NCBI RefSeq assembly: GCF_902859875.1
Contig: NZ_CADIKF010000003.1
Span: 186,001 to 250,000 of the forward strand
Direction of reading: 5' to 3'
Source: Paraburkholderia solisilvae
Lineage (GTDB): Bacteria; Pseudomonadota; Gammaproteobacteria; Burkholderiales; Burkholderiaceae
DNA: 64,000 bases
Of the stretch, positions 29,518 to 40,016 are shown piece after piece (position 1 is the stretch's first letter; every line of letters begins with the position of its first letter). A program made the position numbers and the translations under genes. Under the pieces are notes generated by a model. It saw nothing but the letters and a program-made list of their open reading frames with translations. It searched no databases and was not told where the DNA came from.

Positions 29518-30233
29518 GCGGCGTGCTGTATCTGATCCCGAACACGCTCGGCGAAGGCGACGCCGACGCGCTCGCCGCGGTGCTGCCCGCGCCGGTGCGT
29601 GCGCGCGCCGCCGCGCTCGGCTACTACATCGGCGAAAACGCGAAAACCACACGTGCGTTCCTGAAGAAAGTCGGCACCGAGCGGCCAATCCAGGAAATCG
29701 ACGTGCGCGAACTGAATGTGAATACGCCGGCCGGAGAAATCGACCGGCTGCTTGCGCCGATTCTTGCCGGCACCGATGCCGGGCTGGTGTCGGAAGCCGG
29801 CTGCCCGGCCGTCGCCGATCCGGGCGCGCTGCTCGTGCGCCGCGCACACGAACGCGGCGTCAAGGTCGTGCCGTTCGTCGGTCCGAGCTCGATCCTGCTG
29901 GCGCTGATGGCATCGGGATTGAACGGCCAGAGCTTTGCGTTCCACGGCTATTTGCCGGTCGATGCCGGCGAGCGCGCGAAGCGTTTGCGCGAACTCGAGC
30001 AGCAGTCGCGCAAGATAAAGCAGACGCAGATATTTATCGAAACGCCGTATCGCAATCGCGCGCTGCTTGACACGCTGCTCGCGTCCTGCGCGCCGTCGAC
30101 GATCGTGTGTGTCGCCGTCGATCTGACGCTCGCCAGCGAAACGATCGTGAGCCGCGCGGTCAGCGACTGGAAGAAGAAGCCGGCGCCCGATTTGCACAAG
30201 CGGCCGGCGATTTTTCTGTTGCTCGGCGTTTAG
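29514..30233 (+). CDS. Tetrapyrrole-methylase-family SAM-dependent methyltransferase
   Basis: A 239-residue protein with the TP-methylase fold. It resembles the RsmI (16S rRNA 2'-O-methylase) side of the family: SEAGCPAVADPGALLVRRAHE and VPFVGPSSILLALMASG are present. It is shorter than RsmI at the ends and starts MSGVLYLIPNTLGEG. Its substrate is therefore not certain. The ATG at 29514 overlaps the maf stop by four bases, so the two are coupled. Confidence 0.85.
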   Translation: MSGVLYLIPNTLGEGDADALAAVLPAPVRARAAALGYYIGENAKTTRAFLKKVGTERPIQEIDVRELNVNTPAGEIDRLLAPILAGTDAGLVSEAGCPAVADPGALLVRRAHERGVKVVPFVGPSSILLALMASGLNGQSFAFHGYLPVDAGERAKRLRELEQQSRKIKQTQIFIETPYRNRALLDTLLASCAPSTIVCVAVDLTLASETIVSRAVSDWKKKPAPDLHKRPAIFLLLGV

Positions 30234-30271
30234 CGGCAGGCGGCGGCGCACACCGCGCGCCCACCGCCGCA

Positions 30272-30292
30272 CGCGGCGCGTTGCGCGCCGCG
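30272..30292. other. GC-rich hairpin between convergent genes
   Basis: CGCGGCGCG and CGCGCCGCG form a 9-bp stem around a TTG loop between the methyltransferase and sppA-like genes. No U-tract follows; possibly a Rho-independent-like pause or mRNA end protector. Confidence 0.35.
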
Positions 30293-30294
30293 CA

Positions 30295-31302
30295 TCACCG
30301 CAAATTGAGCTTGCCGCCGAGAATCATCGCGTGGATCGCCGCGCTGCCGACCGCCGCGCCGAACTTGCGCGCGACGCGGTCCGTGATGCTTTCCTTCACC
30401 GTGTAGTCGACGATATCCGGCGCCTTGATCACTTCGCGCGCGACATAGTCGGTATCGCCGAAGCCGTCCGCGAGCCCCAGTTCGACGCTCTTCTCGCCGG
30501 TCCAGAACAGGCCCGAGAAGATGTCCGGCGTCTCATGCAGCCGTTTGCCGCGGCCGCGCCGCACCGCGTCGATAAACTGCGCGTGAATCTCGTCGAGCAT
30601 CTGCTGCGCGTGCGCGTCCATCTTCGGCGTCTCCGGCGAGAACGGATCGAAGAAGCCCTTGTTTTCGCCGGACGTATGCAGACGCCGCTGCACACCGAGT
30701 TTGTCCATCAGGCCGGTAAACCCGAAGCCGTCCATCAGCACGCCGATCGAGCCGACGATGCTCGCCTTGTCGACGTAGATCTTGTCCGCCGCCGCAGCCG
30801 CATAATAGCCGCCCGACGCGCACATGTCGCCGACCACCACATAAAGCGGAATGGACGGGTGCTTGCCGCGCAGCCGGCGAATCTCGTTGTAGATGATGCC
30901 CGCCTGCACCGGGCTTCCGCCCGGGCTGTTGCAACGCAAGACCACGCCCGCGGTGCCCGCGTCCTCGAACGCATCGTTCAGCGCGGTGTCGATGTCTTCC
31001 GCGTTCGCGTTGGTGTCCGACGAAATCTCGCCATCGAGCGCGACGAGCGCGGTATGACGGCCGGTCGCCGCGACATGGTCACCCGACAGATCGAAGATGC
31101 CCCAGCCGATCCCAATGAGGACCGCGAGAAACACGAAGCGAAAGAAGATGCGCCAGCGCCGCGCGGTGCGCTGCTCCGCGATCGCGGCGAGCGCGATGCG
31201 CTCGAGCGCGGCGCGTTCCCAGCCGGGCTCGTGGCCGGGCGCGGGCTTGCGCGCGTTGCGTTCGGCTGCATCGTTGGAATCGGGAGTGAGATTGTCAGAC
31301 AT
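30295..31302 (-). CDS. sppA: S49-family signal peptide peptidase (SppA/SohB type)
   Basis: An inner-membrane serine protease of family S49. A cytoplasmic N-terminal region of about 50 residues precedes one membrane segment (52-70). The protease domain has RCNSPGGSPV and the nucleophile Ser163 in DMCASGGYYAA, then SIVGSIGV. At 335 residues it is the short form. The ATG at 31302 was chosen because an upstream in-frame start (31356) would run into the Rieske gene. It is the last gene of the rluC-HAD-Rieske-sppA unit. Confidence 0.92.
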   Translation of the reverse strand: MSDNLTPDSNDAAERNARKPAPGHEPGWERAALERIALAAIAEQRTARRWRIFFRFVFLAVLIGIGWGIFDLSGDHVAATGRHTALVALDGEISSDTNANAEDIDTALNDAFEDAGTAGVVLRCNSPGGSPVQAGIIYNEIRRLRGKHPSIPLYVVVGDMCASGGYYAAAAADKIYVDKASIVGSIGVLMDGFGFTGLMDKLGVQRRLHTSGENKGFFDPFSPETPKMDAHAQQMLDEIHAQFIDAVRRGRGKRLHETPDIFSGLFWTGEKSVELGLADGFGDTDYVAREVIKAPDIVDYTVKESITDRVARKFGAAVGSAAIHAMILGGKLNLR

Positions 31303-31352
31303 GCGTTGCCGCCAGCATTGATTGGATTGTTCCGGAGCGTGTTCCGGGAAGT

Positions 31353-31769
31353 TCAAGGCACTTCGGGTTCGGTGCGAACCGGCCGAAGCTCGTCATCCGG
31401 CAGCCAGAATACCGCGCGCCCATCGGGCGTTTCGCGCTCTTCGACCCGCACCGGACGCAATCTGCCGCCGCGGCAAGGACCGCCGACGCATTTCCCCGTG
31501 TCCGGCGCGTAAATCGCGCCGTGCGTCGCGCACATCAAGTATAAGCCTGACGATTCGAAGAACTGACCTTCGGCCCAGTCGAGCTCCATCGGCACATGTG
31601 CACAGCGGTTCAGGTAACCGTATGCGGTGCCATCGTAGCGCACGAAGAATACAACGACGTTACCGCCGCCATCGGTGGCGTCGCGCCGCACGCCGGCGCC
31701 GCCGTCGACGAGTTCGTCGGACGCGCAGACGCGCACCGGTTCGGCCGATCCGCCGCGCGCGCTCATCAT
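31353..31769 (-). CDS. Rieske [2Fe-2S] domain protein
   Basis: A 138-residue soluble protein with the Rieske cluster ligands Cys-x-His (CAHVP) and Cys-x2-His (CATHG) about 25 residues apart. It resembles the ferredoxin-like Rieske proteins of oxygenase systems, but no oxygenase is nearby. The start codons ATGATG overlap the stop of the HAD gene, so the two are coupled; sppA follows 50 bases later. The electron partner is unknown. Confidence 0.88.
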   Translation of the reverse strand: MMSARGGSAEPVRVCASDELVDGGAGVRRDATDGGGNVVVFFVRYDGTAYGYLNRCAHVPMELDWAEGQFFESSGLYLMCATHGAIYAPDTGKCVGGPCRGGRLRPVRVEERETPDGRAVFWLPDDELRPVRTEPEVP

Positions 31770-32425
31770 GCGTGCTCGCGCAACCAGTCGGACAGCGAGC
31801 CGACGCTTTCAGCGATGAATTTCGGCCCGAAAGCCGTCAGCGAACCGGCCGGATGCGCGCCGTAAGCCACGCCGACGCTGGCGACCCCCGCGTTGGCCGC
31901 CATCTGCAAATCGTGCGTCGTGTCGCCGATCATCACCGTGCGCGCCGGATCCTGGCCGAGTTCGCGCGTGAGCTCGTGCAGCATCGCCGGGTGCGGCTTC
32001 GAAAAGGTTTCGTCCGCGCAGCGGGTGCCGTCGAACAGGCTCGTCAGGTGCGCCTGGTCGAGCGCGCGGTTCAGGCCGACGCGGCTCTTGCCGGTCGCGA
32101 TGCCAAGCAGATAACCGGTGTCGCGCAGCTCGGCGAGCATCTCGCGGGCGCCCGCGAACAGCTCGGTGGTCGGATCCTTCACGAGGAAATGGAAGCGGTA
32201 GCGCTCGGCGAGGCGCGGATAGTCGGCCGGATCGAGCGCCGGCGCGGCGATCTGCAACGCGTCGCGCAGGCCGAGGCCGATCACGTAACTGGCGGCCTCC
32301 GTCGCCGGCACCGGCAGCCCGAGATCGCGGCATGCCGCCTGAATGCTGCGCGCAATATGCGCGGTCGAATCCATCAGCGTGCCGTCCCAGTCGAAGACGA
32401 TCAGGTCAAATTGCTGTCGAGCCAT
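31766..32425 (-). CDS. HAD-superfamily phosphatase, phosphoglycolate-phosphatase-like
   Basis: A 219-residue HAD hydrolase with DWDGTLMDS (nucleophile Asp12, acid/base Asp14), the IATGKS second motif, a Lys in SKPHP, and MIGDTTHD. The substrate cannot be read from sequence; the family includes Gph-type phosphatases. It overlaps rluC by 20 bases and the Rieske gene by 4. Confidence 0.88.
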   Translation of the reverse strand: MARQQFDLIVFDWDGTLMDSTAHIARSIQAACRDLGLPVPATEAASYVIGLGLRDALQIAAPALDPADYPRLAERYRFHFLVKDPTTELFAGAREMLAELRDTGYLLGIATGKSRVGLNRALDQAHLTSLFDGTRCADETFSKPHPAMLHELTRELGQDPARTVMIGDTTHDLQMAANAGVASVGVAYGAHPAGSLTAFGPKFIAESVGSLSDWLREHA

Positions 32426-33461
32426 GCGTTTGCGTGTCGTTATAGGAGGAAGTCTGGGAGGCGGTCTGCCCGTTCAGCTCGGCCAGCTGCGCGACGAAGC
32501 GCCGGCATTCCGCCGGCAGCGGCGCGTCGAACTGCAGCGTCTCGCGGGTCGCCGGGTGCGTGAGTTTAAGCCGGTACGCATGCAGGAACATACGCTTTAA
32601 ACCCGGCACCGCGTTCGCGCGCGCCAGCGCCTTGTTCAGCGCGAAGTCGCCGTACTTCGCATCGCCGACGATCGGCAAACCGAGATGCGCGAGGTGAACC
32701 CGTATCTGATGGGTCCGACCCGTTTTCAGTTCCGCCTCGACGAGCGCATAGCCCGGCCAGCGGTCCACCAGATTGAAAATGGTGTGCGACGCGAGGCCGT
32801 CCGCCTGGACCCGCACGCGCCGCTCGCCGTCCGGCAGCAGGTATTTGTGCAGCGGCTCCTTCACGGCGCGGCGGCGGCCCCAGTCGCTCGCCCACTCGCC
32901 GTGCGCGCACGCGTAGTAACGCTTGTCGATGCGGTTCTCGCGGATCTGCTCGTGCAGATCGACGAGCGCCGCACGCTTTTTCGCGAGCATCAGCACGCCG
33001 GAGGTCTCGCGGTCGAGCCGATGCACCAGTTCGAGGAATTTCGCGTGCGGACGCGCGGCGCGCATCTGCTCGATCACGCCGAACGCGACGCCGCTGCCGC
33101 CATGCACGGCGACGCCCGCCGGCTTGTCGATCACGAGCAGATGCTCGTCTTCGTAGAGAATGGTGAAATGGGCGGACGGCACCGGCGGCGGCGTGCCGGA
33201 CGCGGCGCCGGTCGCGATGCGAATGGGCGGCACCCGAACCAGGTCGCCATGCGCAAGCCTGTACTGCGCATCGACGCGACCCTTGTTCACCCGCACCTCG
33301 CCGCTGCGCAGAATTCGATAAATATGGCTTTTTGGCACGCCTTTACAGACGCGCAACAAAAAATTATCGATCCGCTGACCCGCCGCGCTGTCGTCGATTT
33401 CGATCATCGACACCTGATCACTTGCGACCGGTTTCTGCGAAATTTTGCCTAACTCTTTCAT
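32406..33461 (-). CDS. rluC: 23S rRNA pseudouridine synthase RluC
   Basis: RluC converts uridines 955, 2504 and 2580 of 23S rRNA to pseudouridine. The 351-residue protein has an S4 RNA-binding domain (about 28-78). The catalytic domain has HRLDRETSG with Asp150, and GRTHQIRVH near residue 245. It is divergent from rne, as in Escherichia coli. The plus-strand promoter for rne overlaps its start codon. Confidence 0.95.
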   Translation of the reverse strand: MKELGKISQKPVASDQVSMIEIDDSAAGQRIDNFLLRVCKGVPKSHIYRILRSGEVRVNKGRVDAQYRLAHGDLVRVPPIRIATGAASGTPPPVPSAHFTILYEDEHLLVIDKPAGVAVHGGSGVAFGVIEQMRAARPHAKFLELVHRLDRETSGVLMLAKKRAALVDLHEQIRENRIDKRYYACAHGEWASDWGRRRAVKEPLHKYLLPDGERRVRVQADGLASHTIFNLVDRWPGYALVEAELKTGRTHQIRVHLAHLGLPIVGDAKYGDFALNKALARANAVPGLKRMFLHAYRLKLTHPATRETLQFDAPLPAECRRFVAQLAELNGQTASQTSSYNDTQTHGSTAI

Positions 33462-33473
33462 TCTGAATATAAT
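33445..33473 (+). promoter_or_regulatory. Candidate sigma-70 promoter for rne
   Basis: TTGCCT (33445-33450), a 17-base spacer and a perfect TATAAT (33468-33473) on the plus strand. Transcription would start near 33480, about 845 bases before the rne start. The element overlaps the rluC start codon on the other strand. Confidence 0.65.
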
Positions 33474-33479
33474 TTGCCC

Positions 33480-34323
33480 AGCAGTCTGAGGCGGGCGGCG
33501 GTTTCGGCCGGCGCGATAACCCGGCGTATGAGCCGAACCGCGAATGGATTGCGAGAGGCGCAGGTGCTAAACCGACATTTTACTTGCGCCCGGGGCCGGT
33601 TGCTCACCCTGAAAATGAGATGCAACAAGTTGCACGCACGGAAGCCGTATCCGGCAAGGACAGCGCCCAGAGGCGCGTTCGGTCGGCGCGGCTCCGACGG
33701 TAACGGAATTTTGGTCAAAAAGAATTTGACCGGCGCGCCCCGGCATCGGGCAGTCGCTGACTGGATCGGTAATCTGTGCCCTGAACGCTCCGCTCGAACC
33801 GCCGGTTCGAACCCGCGGTTCTGGCCCCGGTTCCGATCGCAACAGCGGCTCGATGCGAAGCGCGCCGGTAGCGAAAATTACGGCGAGCGCCGATGGGTCC
33901 TGCGAAGAAATGCGGGACTTGGCGACGTCAAAAAATCAGGCGAGACAGAGTTTTCGAGCGGGACATCGCGTTGCCAGCGAAACCCGTGCTGCGTCAGACC
34001 GCAGCCTTCGCCCGTCCGGTCACGCGCCCCGTTGGCGCGCCGGTGGGAATGGATGAAGGCTTAGCAGACGGTCGGGCGGCCTCGTAACACGTCGCGCCGT
34101 TTATTTGAAGCCGTGTTCGCATGTGCCCTGCGGCAGTCGTCCTTTTCTTGCGGACGGCGCCCTCTTAAGGCAATTCTCCCGCCAGCTTTCCCGCTCCAGC
34201 GTGCTTGTGAAAACACAATAAGGCGCGGCATGCCGCCGCCCACCGTCCGGCGCTGAGGTTGCACCCGCTGCACCTCGCCGTTCGCCGGGCGCGGGCCACG
34301 CATGGCCGCTCTGGAGCCGTTCA
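33480..34323 (+). other. Long presumptive leader of rne
   Basis: An 844-base stretch with no convincing gene. It would be the RNase E mRNA leader if the promoter at 33445-33473 is used. It contains GC-rich inverted repeats, for example a GCGGCATGCCGC palindrome at 34225-34236. Escherichia coli rne has a 361-base leader used for autoregulation; the same role here is inference. Confidence 0.45.
34205..34218. promoter_or_regulatory. TTGTG-AAAA-CACAA inverted repeat in the rne leader
   Basis: Five-base arms TTGTG and CACAA around AAAA, 106 bases before the rne start. It is one of the few AT-rich spots in the area and could be an operator or part of a second promoter. Confidence 0.3.
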
Positions 34324-37300
34324 ATGAAACGCATGTTGTTCAATGCGACGCAGCAGGAAGAACTGCGCGTCGCCATCGTCGATGGGCAAAAACTCATCGA
34401 TATCGATATCGAAACCGCCGGCCGCGAACAGCGCAAAGGCAATATCTACAAGGGCATCGTCACACGCATCGAGCCGTCGCTCGAAGCCTGTTTCGTCAAC
34501 TACGGCGAAGACCGCCACGGCTTCCTGCCGTTCAAGGAAGTCGCCCGCCAGTACTTCCGCGACGGCGTCGACATGCGCTCCGCGCGCATCCAGGACGCGC
34601 TGAAGGAAGGCCAGGAACTGATCGTCCAGGTCGAAAAGGAAGAGCGCGGCAACAAAGGCGCGGCGCTCACCACCTTCATCTCGCTCGCCGGCCGGTACCT
34701 CGTGCTGATGCCGAACAACCCGCGCGGCGGCGGTGTGTCGCGCCGCATCGAGGGCGACGACCGCCAGGAACTGCGCGAAACGATGGCGCAACTGCAATTG
34801 CCCGAGGGCATGAGCATCATCGCGCGCACGGCCGGCATCGGCCGCAGCGCCGAAGAACTGCAGTGGGACCTGAACTACCTGATGCAGCTGTGGCGCGCGA
34901 TCGAGGCCGCGTCGCAAAGCGGCCAGTCCGGCCAGCCGATGCTGATCTATCTCGAATCGAGCCTCGTGATCCGCGCGATCCGCGATTACTTCCAGCCCGA
35001 TATCGGCGAAATCCTGATCGACACGACCGAAATCCATGACCAGGCGCGCGCCTTCATGGATATCGTGATGCCGGACAACGTCAGCAAGGTGAAGCGTTAC
35101 CACGACGACGTGCCGCTCTTCTCGCGCTTCCAGATCGAGCATCAGATCGAAACCGCGTACTCGCGCACGGTGCCGCTGCCGTCGGGCGGCGCGATCGTGA
35201 TCGACCACACCGAGGCGCTCGTCGCGATCGACGTGAACTCGGCGCGCGCCACCAAGGGCGCCGACATCGAGGAAACCGCCGCGCGCACGAACCTCGAAGC
35301 CGCCGACGAAGTCGCGCGCCAGTTGCGTCTGCGCGACCTCGGCGGCCTGATCGTGATCGACTTCATCGACATGGAGTCGGCCAAGAGCCAGCGCGAGGTC
35401 GAGCAGCGCCTGAAAGACGCGCTGAAACACGACCGCGCGCGCGTGCAGATGGGCAAGATCTCGCGCTTCGGCCTGATGGAACTGTCGCGCCAGCGGCTGC
35501 GCCCGGCGCTCTCCGAAGGCAGCCACGTAACCTGCCCGCGCTGCAACGGCACGGGTCACATTCGCGATACCGAATCGTCCGCGCTGCAGGTGCTGCGGAT
35601 CATTCAGGAAGAAGCGATGAAGGAAAACACCGCGGCGATCCACTGCCAGGTGCCGGTCGAAGTCACCGCCTTCCTGCTCAACGAAAAGCGCTCGGAAATC
35701 AACAAGATCGAGTCGCGCTTCAAGGTCAACGTCGTGCTGGTGCCGAACAAGCACCTCGATACGCCGCACTACAAGCTCGAGCGTCTGCGTCACGACGATG
35801 TGCGCCTCGACGAGCCGCGCGCGTCGTGGAAGATGGCCGAGGAAGCGGCCCGCGAGCTGGAATCGGAAACCGGCTACAGCAAGCGCACCGAAGAAGTGAA
35901 GCCGAAGCAGGAAGCGGCGGTCAAGGGCATCACGCCCGAGAAGCCGGCGCCGAGCGCGCCGGTCCGTCCGGCCGCGGCCACCCCCGCGCCGGTCGCCGTC
36001 ACGCCGGCTGCGGGCGGCTTTATCGGCTGGCTGAAAGGTCTGTTCGGCATGCAGCCGGCCGCGCCGGCCGCCGCGCCCGCACCGGTCGAAAAGCCCGCCC
36101 GCCCGACGCGCGAGCGCGCTGAGCGCAGTGGCGAACGCAACGGCGAGCGCGGCAACGATCGCAACCGCAACCGCCGTGGCGGCGCGGCACGCGACACCGT
36201 CTCGCGCGGCGAAGGCGCGGCAGCTGGCAGCCGTCAGGGGCAGCAGCAGCCGCGACGCGAAGAGCGTGAAGGACGCGAAACCCGTGATACGCGTGATGCA
36301 CGTGGCAGCCGGGAAGGACGGGAAAACCGCGACAATCGGGACAATCGCGAAGGTCGCGAGGGACGTGAGCCCCGCGAAGGCCGCGAGCGCGAGAATCGCG
36401 ACGGCCGTGAAAGCCGCGACAACCGTGAAACCCGTGACAATCGCGATGGCCGCGAGAACCGGATCGAGCGCGCGGAACGCGGTCAGGACCGCGCGGTGGA
36501 GCGTGCCGATAGCGCGGAAGCCGGCGCACGCGCCGAGCGGCCGGAGCGCGGCGAGCGTCAGGAGCGTCGTGAACAGCGCCCGGATCGCGTCGAACGCGGC
36601 GAACGCCGCCGTCAACAGCAGGAAAACGCGGACGTGACCGACGCGCAAGCCGCCGACGTCGCCGCACAGGCACAAGCGAACCTGACGGGCGGCGCCACGC
36701 CGGTCGAGCAGGAAGCGGCACGTGACGGCGAGGAACGCCGCCGGCGCCGCCGCGGCCGCCGCGGTGGCCGTCGTGAGCGCGAAGAGGAAGGCGTGAACGT
36801 GAACACGGCAGCTGATGTCGCCGAAGCGGAAGGCGATGTGGCGAGCGTGCCGGCGGAAGCGCCGGTGCGTGCGCCGGAACATGCCGGCCGTCACGAAGCG
36901 CAACAGACCTTCGAGGCGTCGGTTGCACCGGTCGAAGTGGTCGTGGCAGCGGTTGCGACCGAGTCGCACGTCGTCACGGAACTGCACGCGGCGTCTGAAA
37001 CGCCGACGCTCGCTGCCGAAAAGGCCGCGACGACTGAAGCGGTGGTGCCGGTCGAGCAGGCGTATTCGCAACCGTCCGTCGAAGAGGCGCCTGTTGCAGC
37101 GGCCCCCGCTGCGCAAACGCCTAACGTTGACGCGGACGCATTCGCTACGCCGGCGGCCGCGCCGCAAAGCGCCGACGCGGCAGTACCGGCCGTTCAGGCC
37201 GCGGTCGAACAGTCGGGTGTAGCCGAGCAGCCCGCATGGCAAGCCGCTCCGCAATCCGGCTCACAGCCCGCATGGCAACCCGCCGCAGCAGCGCCGGCCG

Positions 37301-37734
37301 CCGCCGAGCCTGCCGCACCGGCTGCCGAGCCTGCGCCGCAAGTCGAAGCACCGCGCACAGCGGCCCCCGAAGCCGCCGAATCGGCAAAACCGGCCGAGCC
37401 GACGCCTTACTCCGCCGCAGCAGCCGCACCCGAGCCCGTAGCCGCGCCTGCCGCAGCGCCGGCCCCGCTCGCGCAACCGTCCGTCGCGGCGCCGCAGCCG
37501 GCCCGCACGAACGGCACGCAGGGCGCAGCCCCGCTGTCGCCACAAGCGCTGCAACCGATGCTCGAAAGCGCCGGCCTCGTCTGGGTCAATACCGACACCG
37601 ACAAGCTGCGCGCCGCGCAGGATGCCGCCGCGCAAATCGTGCCGCCGGCGCGTACACCGCGTGAGCGCAAGTCGCTGCCGCCGGTCGACCCGACGCCGAT
37701 GCAGCAGGTGGAGACGGTGAAGCACTCGCAGTAA
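34324..37734 (+). CDS. rne: Ribonuclease E
   Basis: RNase E starts most mRNA decay and processes rRNA and tRNA precursors. Catalytic half (1-510): an S1 domain near 36-120; Asp303 ([12 protein letters not shown]) and Asp346 (VIDFIDM); and the zinc-link Cys404/Cys407 in CPRCNGTGH, at the same numbers as in E. coli. The rest to residue 1136 is low in complexity. An Arg/Glu/Asp/Asn-rich block (about 595-830) has RDNRE- and REGRE-like repeats, then comes a long Ala/Pro/Glu-rich stretch. A last ordered-looking segment near 1078-1115 ([17 protein letters not shown]) may bind a partner. The ATG at 34324 has GGAG upstream. Confidence 0.97.
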   Translation: MKRMLFNATQQEELRVAIVDGQKLIDIDIETAGREQRKGNIYKGIVTRIEPSLEACFVNYGEDRHGFLPFKEVARQYFRDGVDMRSARIQDALKEGQELIVQVEKEERGNKGAALTTFISLAGRYLVLMPNNPRGGGVSRRIEGDDRQELRETMAQLQLPEGMSIIARTAGIGRSAEELQWDLNYLMQLWRAIEAASQSGQSGQPMLIYLESSLVIRAIRDYFQPDIGEILIDTTEIHDQARAFMDIVMPDNVSKVKRYHDDVPLFSRFQIEHQIETAYSRTVPLPSGGAIVIDHTEALVAIDVNSARATKGADIEETAARTNLEAADEVARQLRLRDLGGLIVIDFIDMESAKSQREVEQRLKDALKHDRARVQMGKISRFGLMELSRQRLRPALSEGSHVTCPRCNGTGHIRDTESSALQVLRIIQEEAMKENTAAIHCQVPVEVTAFLLNEKRSEINKIESRFKVNVVLVPNKHLDTPHYKLERLRHDDVRLDEPRASWKMAEEAARELESETGYSKRTEEVKPKQEAAVKGITPEKPAPSAPVRPAAATPAPVAVTPAAGGFIGWLKGLFGMQPAAPAAAPAPVEKPARPTRERAERSGERNGERGNDRNRNRRGGAARDTVSRGEGAAAGSRQGQQQPRREEREGRETRDTRDARGSREGRENRDNRDNREGREGREPREGRERENRDGRESRDNRETRDNRDGRENRIERAERGQDRAVERADSAEAGARAERPERGERQERREQRPDRVERGERRRQQQENADVTDAQAADVAAQAQANLTGGATPVEQEAARDGEERRRRRRGRRGGRREREEEGVNVNTAADVAEAEGDVASVPAEAPVRAPEHAGRHEAQQTFEASVAPVEVVVAAVATESHVVTELHAASETPTLAAEKAATTEAVVPVEQAYSQPSVEEAPVAAAPAAQTPNVDADAFATPAAAPQSADAAVPAVQAAVEQSGVAEQPAWQAAPQSGSQPAWQPAAAAPAAAEPAAPAAEPAPQVEAPRTAAPEAAESAKPAEPTPYSAAAAAPEPVAAPAAAPAPLAQPSVAAPQPARTNGTQGAAPLSPQALQPMLESAGLVWVNTDTDKLRAAQDAAAQIVPPARTPRERKSLPPVDPTPMQQVETVKHSQ

Positions 37735-38023
37735 CGGCGAAACGCGTCCGGCCGCATACGCGGCCGGCGCGACGCGGCCAGGGGTAGCGAGCGCGCCGCC
37801 TGACCGGCGCAGCCGATGCCTGCCGCCCAACCGGGTGCGGTCTATGCCCGCGTCCCGACCTGAGCACGCCGCGCATCTGTTCGCGCCCCATTCACTCGGG
37901 GCCTGCCGCGCCGGCATATCGCCGTCCGCGGCAGACAAAGCGGCGGCGTGCAGCCCCGCCGCGCAAGCGAATCATCGCCAATTCGGGTTGCCGGAACCAC
38001 CAGCCGTTACAAGCCGTCCGCAG

Positions 38024-38050
38024 GCCCGCCCCCCCCAAGGCGGGCTTTTT
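38024..38050 (+). terminator. Intrinsic terminator between rne and moaA
   Basis: GCCCGCC / GGCGGGC stem with an 8-base loop and T5. It lies 290 bases after the rne stop. I see no gene in the rest of 37735-38130; a TAGAAT at 38098-38103 may be part of the moaA promoter. Confidence 0.8.
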
Positions 38051-38130
38051 CACAACTGACAGGCATTTCCCGGATCGAGCCGAATCAGGCATTCCGCTAG
38101 AATGAAGCTCTGGATCTCAATATTCGAACC

Positions 38131-39237
38131 ATGTCCCGACGCATCATTCCCTTGACCGACGTCAGCGCGGTGCCGGTGTTTTCCGGCCCCGCGCATGCGC
38201 CCCGTGGCGAGCTGCGCGACACGCTGTCGCGGCCGCTGCGCGACCTGCGCATTTCGGTCACGGACCGCTGCAATTTCCGCTGCGTCTACTGCATGCCGCG
38301 TTCGGTATTCGACAAGGACTATCCGTTCCTGCCGCACAGCGCGCTTCTGACATTCGAGGAAATCGAACGCGTGGCGCGGCTGTTCGTCGCACAAGGCGTC
38401 GAAAAGATCCGCTTGACCGGCGGCGAACCGCTGCTGCGCAAGAACATCGAGTTCCTGATCGAGCGCCTCGCCAGCCTCACCACGCCGGACGGCCGCCCGC
38501 TCGACCTGACGTTGACCACCAACGGCTCGCTGCTCGCGCGCAAGGCGCAAAGCCTGAAAGACGCGGGCTTGAAGCGCGTCACGGTGAGTCTCGACGCACT
38601 CGACGACACGCTCTTTCGCACGATGAACGACGCGGACTTCGCGGTCGACGACGTGCTCCACGGCATCGACGTCGCACAATCGATCGGCCTCGCGCCGGTG
38701 AAGGTCAATATGGTCGTCAAGCGCGGCACGAACGACAGCGAGATTCTGCCGATGGCGCGGCATTTCAAAGGCAGCGGCGCGGTGCTGCGCTTTATCGAAT
38801 ATATGGACGTCGGCACATCGAACGGCTGGAATATGGCCGAAGTGCTGCCGTCCGCCCAAGTCGTCGCGCGCATCGGCGCGCAGTTCCCGCTCGTGCCGCT
38901 CGAACCGCACAGCGCCGCCGAAACCGCGCAACGCTGGGGCTACGCGGACGGCAGCGGCGAGCTCGGTGTGATCTCGAGCGTGACGCGCGCGTTTTGCGGC
39001 ACCTGCACGCGCGCGCGGCTGTCGACCGAAGGCAAGGTGTATCTTTGCCTGTTCGCGTCGAACGGCCACGACCTGCGCACGCTGTTGCGCAACGGCTCGA
39101 GCGACGATGAGATCGCCACCGCGATCGCGCATATCTGGGAAGCACGCGCGGATCGCTATTCGCAACTGCGCGGCAGCGCGCGCACGCAGGCGGAAGCGGC
39201 GGAGCGGCGTGTCGAAATGTCGTATATCGGCGGCTAG
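38131..39237 (+). CDS. moaA: GTP 3',8-cyclase MoaA
   Basis: MoaA is a radical-SAM enzyme that starts molybdenum cofactor synthesis by cyclising GTP. The 368-residue protein has the N-terminal cluster motif [11 protein letters not shown] (Cys47, 51, 54) and the C-terminal cluster cysteines in [10 protein letters not shown] and CLF. It ends in the required double glycine (YIGG). The partner genes mobA and moeA follow on the same strand. Confidence 0.97.
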   Translation: MSRRIIPLTDVSAVPVFSGPAHAPRGELRDTLSRPLRDLRISVTDRCNFRCVYCMPRSVFDKDYPFLPHSALLTFEEIERVARLFVAQGVEKIRLTGGEPLLRKNIEFLIERLASLTTPDGRPLDLTLTTNGSLLARKAQSLKDAGLKRVTVSLDALDDTLFRTMNDADFAVDDVLHGIDVAQSIGLAPVKVNMVVKRGTNDSEILPMARHFKGSGAVLRFIEYMDVGTSNGWNMAEVLPSAQVVARIGAQFPLVPLEPHSAAETAQRWGYADGSGELGVISSVTRAFCGTCTRARLSTEGKVYLCLFASNGHDLRTLLRNGSSDDEIATAIAHIWEARADRYSQLRGSARTQAEAAERRVEMSYIGG

Positions 39238-39314
39238 AGGGACGCGTCCCCGACCGGCCCCGCTATAACACACCACGCGTTTATCCCGCCTGTTCCCACC
39301 TCACCCATCACGCC

Positions 39315-39929
39315 ATGCCGATCCCCACCGACTCGATTACCGGCCTGCTGCTCGCCGGCGGCCGCGGCATGCGCATGGGCGGAGTCGACAAGGGGCTGCA
39401 GACGTTGCGCGGCGAACCGCTCGCGCTGCATGTACTGAGGCGCCTCGCGCCGCAGACCGGCGCGCTGCTGATCAGCGCGAACCGCAACGCGCAACGCTAC
39501 GCGGCGCTCGGCGCGCCCTTCAACGCGAAGGTGATCGCCGATACGCTGCCCGACTTTCCGGGCCCGCTCGCGGGACTGCTCGCCGGCCTGCGCGCCGCAC
39601 GCACCGGCCTCGTGTTGAGCGCGCCGTGCGATACGCCCGGGTTGCCCGAGGATCTTGCCGCACGCCTTGCCGACGCACTCGACGCGGCCCGCGCCGATAT
39701 CGCGACGGTCGCCACAGTGAACGCGCAGCACGAGGTCTCGATGCACCCGGTCTTCGCGCTGATGCGCACGTCGCTGGCCGACGACCTCGCCGCCTTTCTT
39801 GGCGCGGGCGAGCGCAAGGTCCGCGCGTGGTACGCGCGCCACACGACAGTCGAAGTCACTTTTGCCGATGAACGCGCGTTCTACAATGTCAACTCTTTGC
39901 AGGAACTGGCCGACTTCGAACGAAAGTAA
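39315..39929 (+). CDS. mobA: Molybdenum cofactor guanylyltransferase MobA
   Basis: MobA joins GMP to molybdopterin-Mo to give the bis-MGD cofactor of DMSO-reductase-family enzymes. The 204-residue protein shows the nucleotidyltransferase signature LLAGGRGMRMGGVDKGL, then FPGPLAGLLAGL and SAPCDTPGLP. It is 77 bases after moaA and 87 bases before moeA. Confidence 0.95.
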   Translation: MPIPTDSITGLLLAGGRGMRMGGVDKGLQTLRGEPLALHVLRRLAPQTGALLISANRNAQRYAALGAPFNAKVIADTLPDFPGPLAGLLAGLRAARTGLVLSAPCDTPGLPEDLAARLADALDAARADIATVATVNAQHEVSMHPVFALMRTSLADDLAAFLGAGERKVRAWYARHTTVEVTFADERAFYNVNSLQELADFERK

Positions 39930-40016
39930 CGGCGGCGTGCTCCCGCTTTCTGCTGTCTTTGCCGTGCTCGTCCGGCGACCGCCGAACCGGCATCCGGTCG
40001 CGACGTCTCCCCATTC

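Noticed and set aside
33474..34064. A 196-codon frame in the rne leader
   Set aside because: No ribosome binding site, no similarity I recognise, Arg/Ser-rich; more likely leader DNA.
34321..37254. A 977-codon open frame on the minus strand opposite rne
   Set aside because: Its product is low complexity and mirrors the RNase E frame, which has all catalytic residues.
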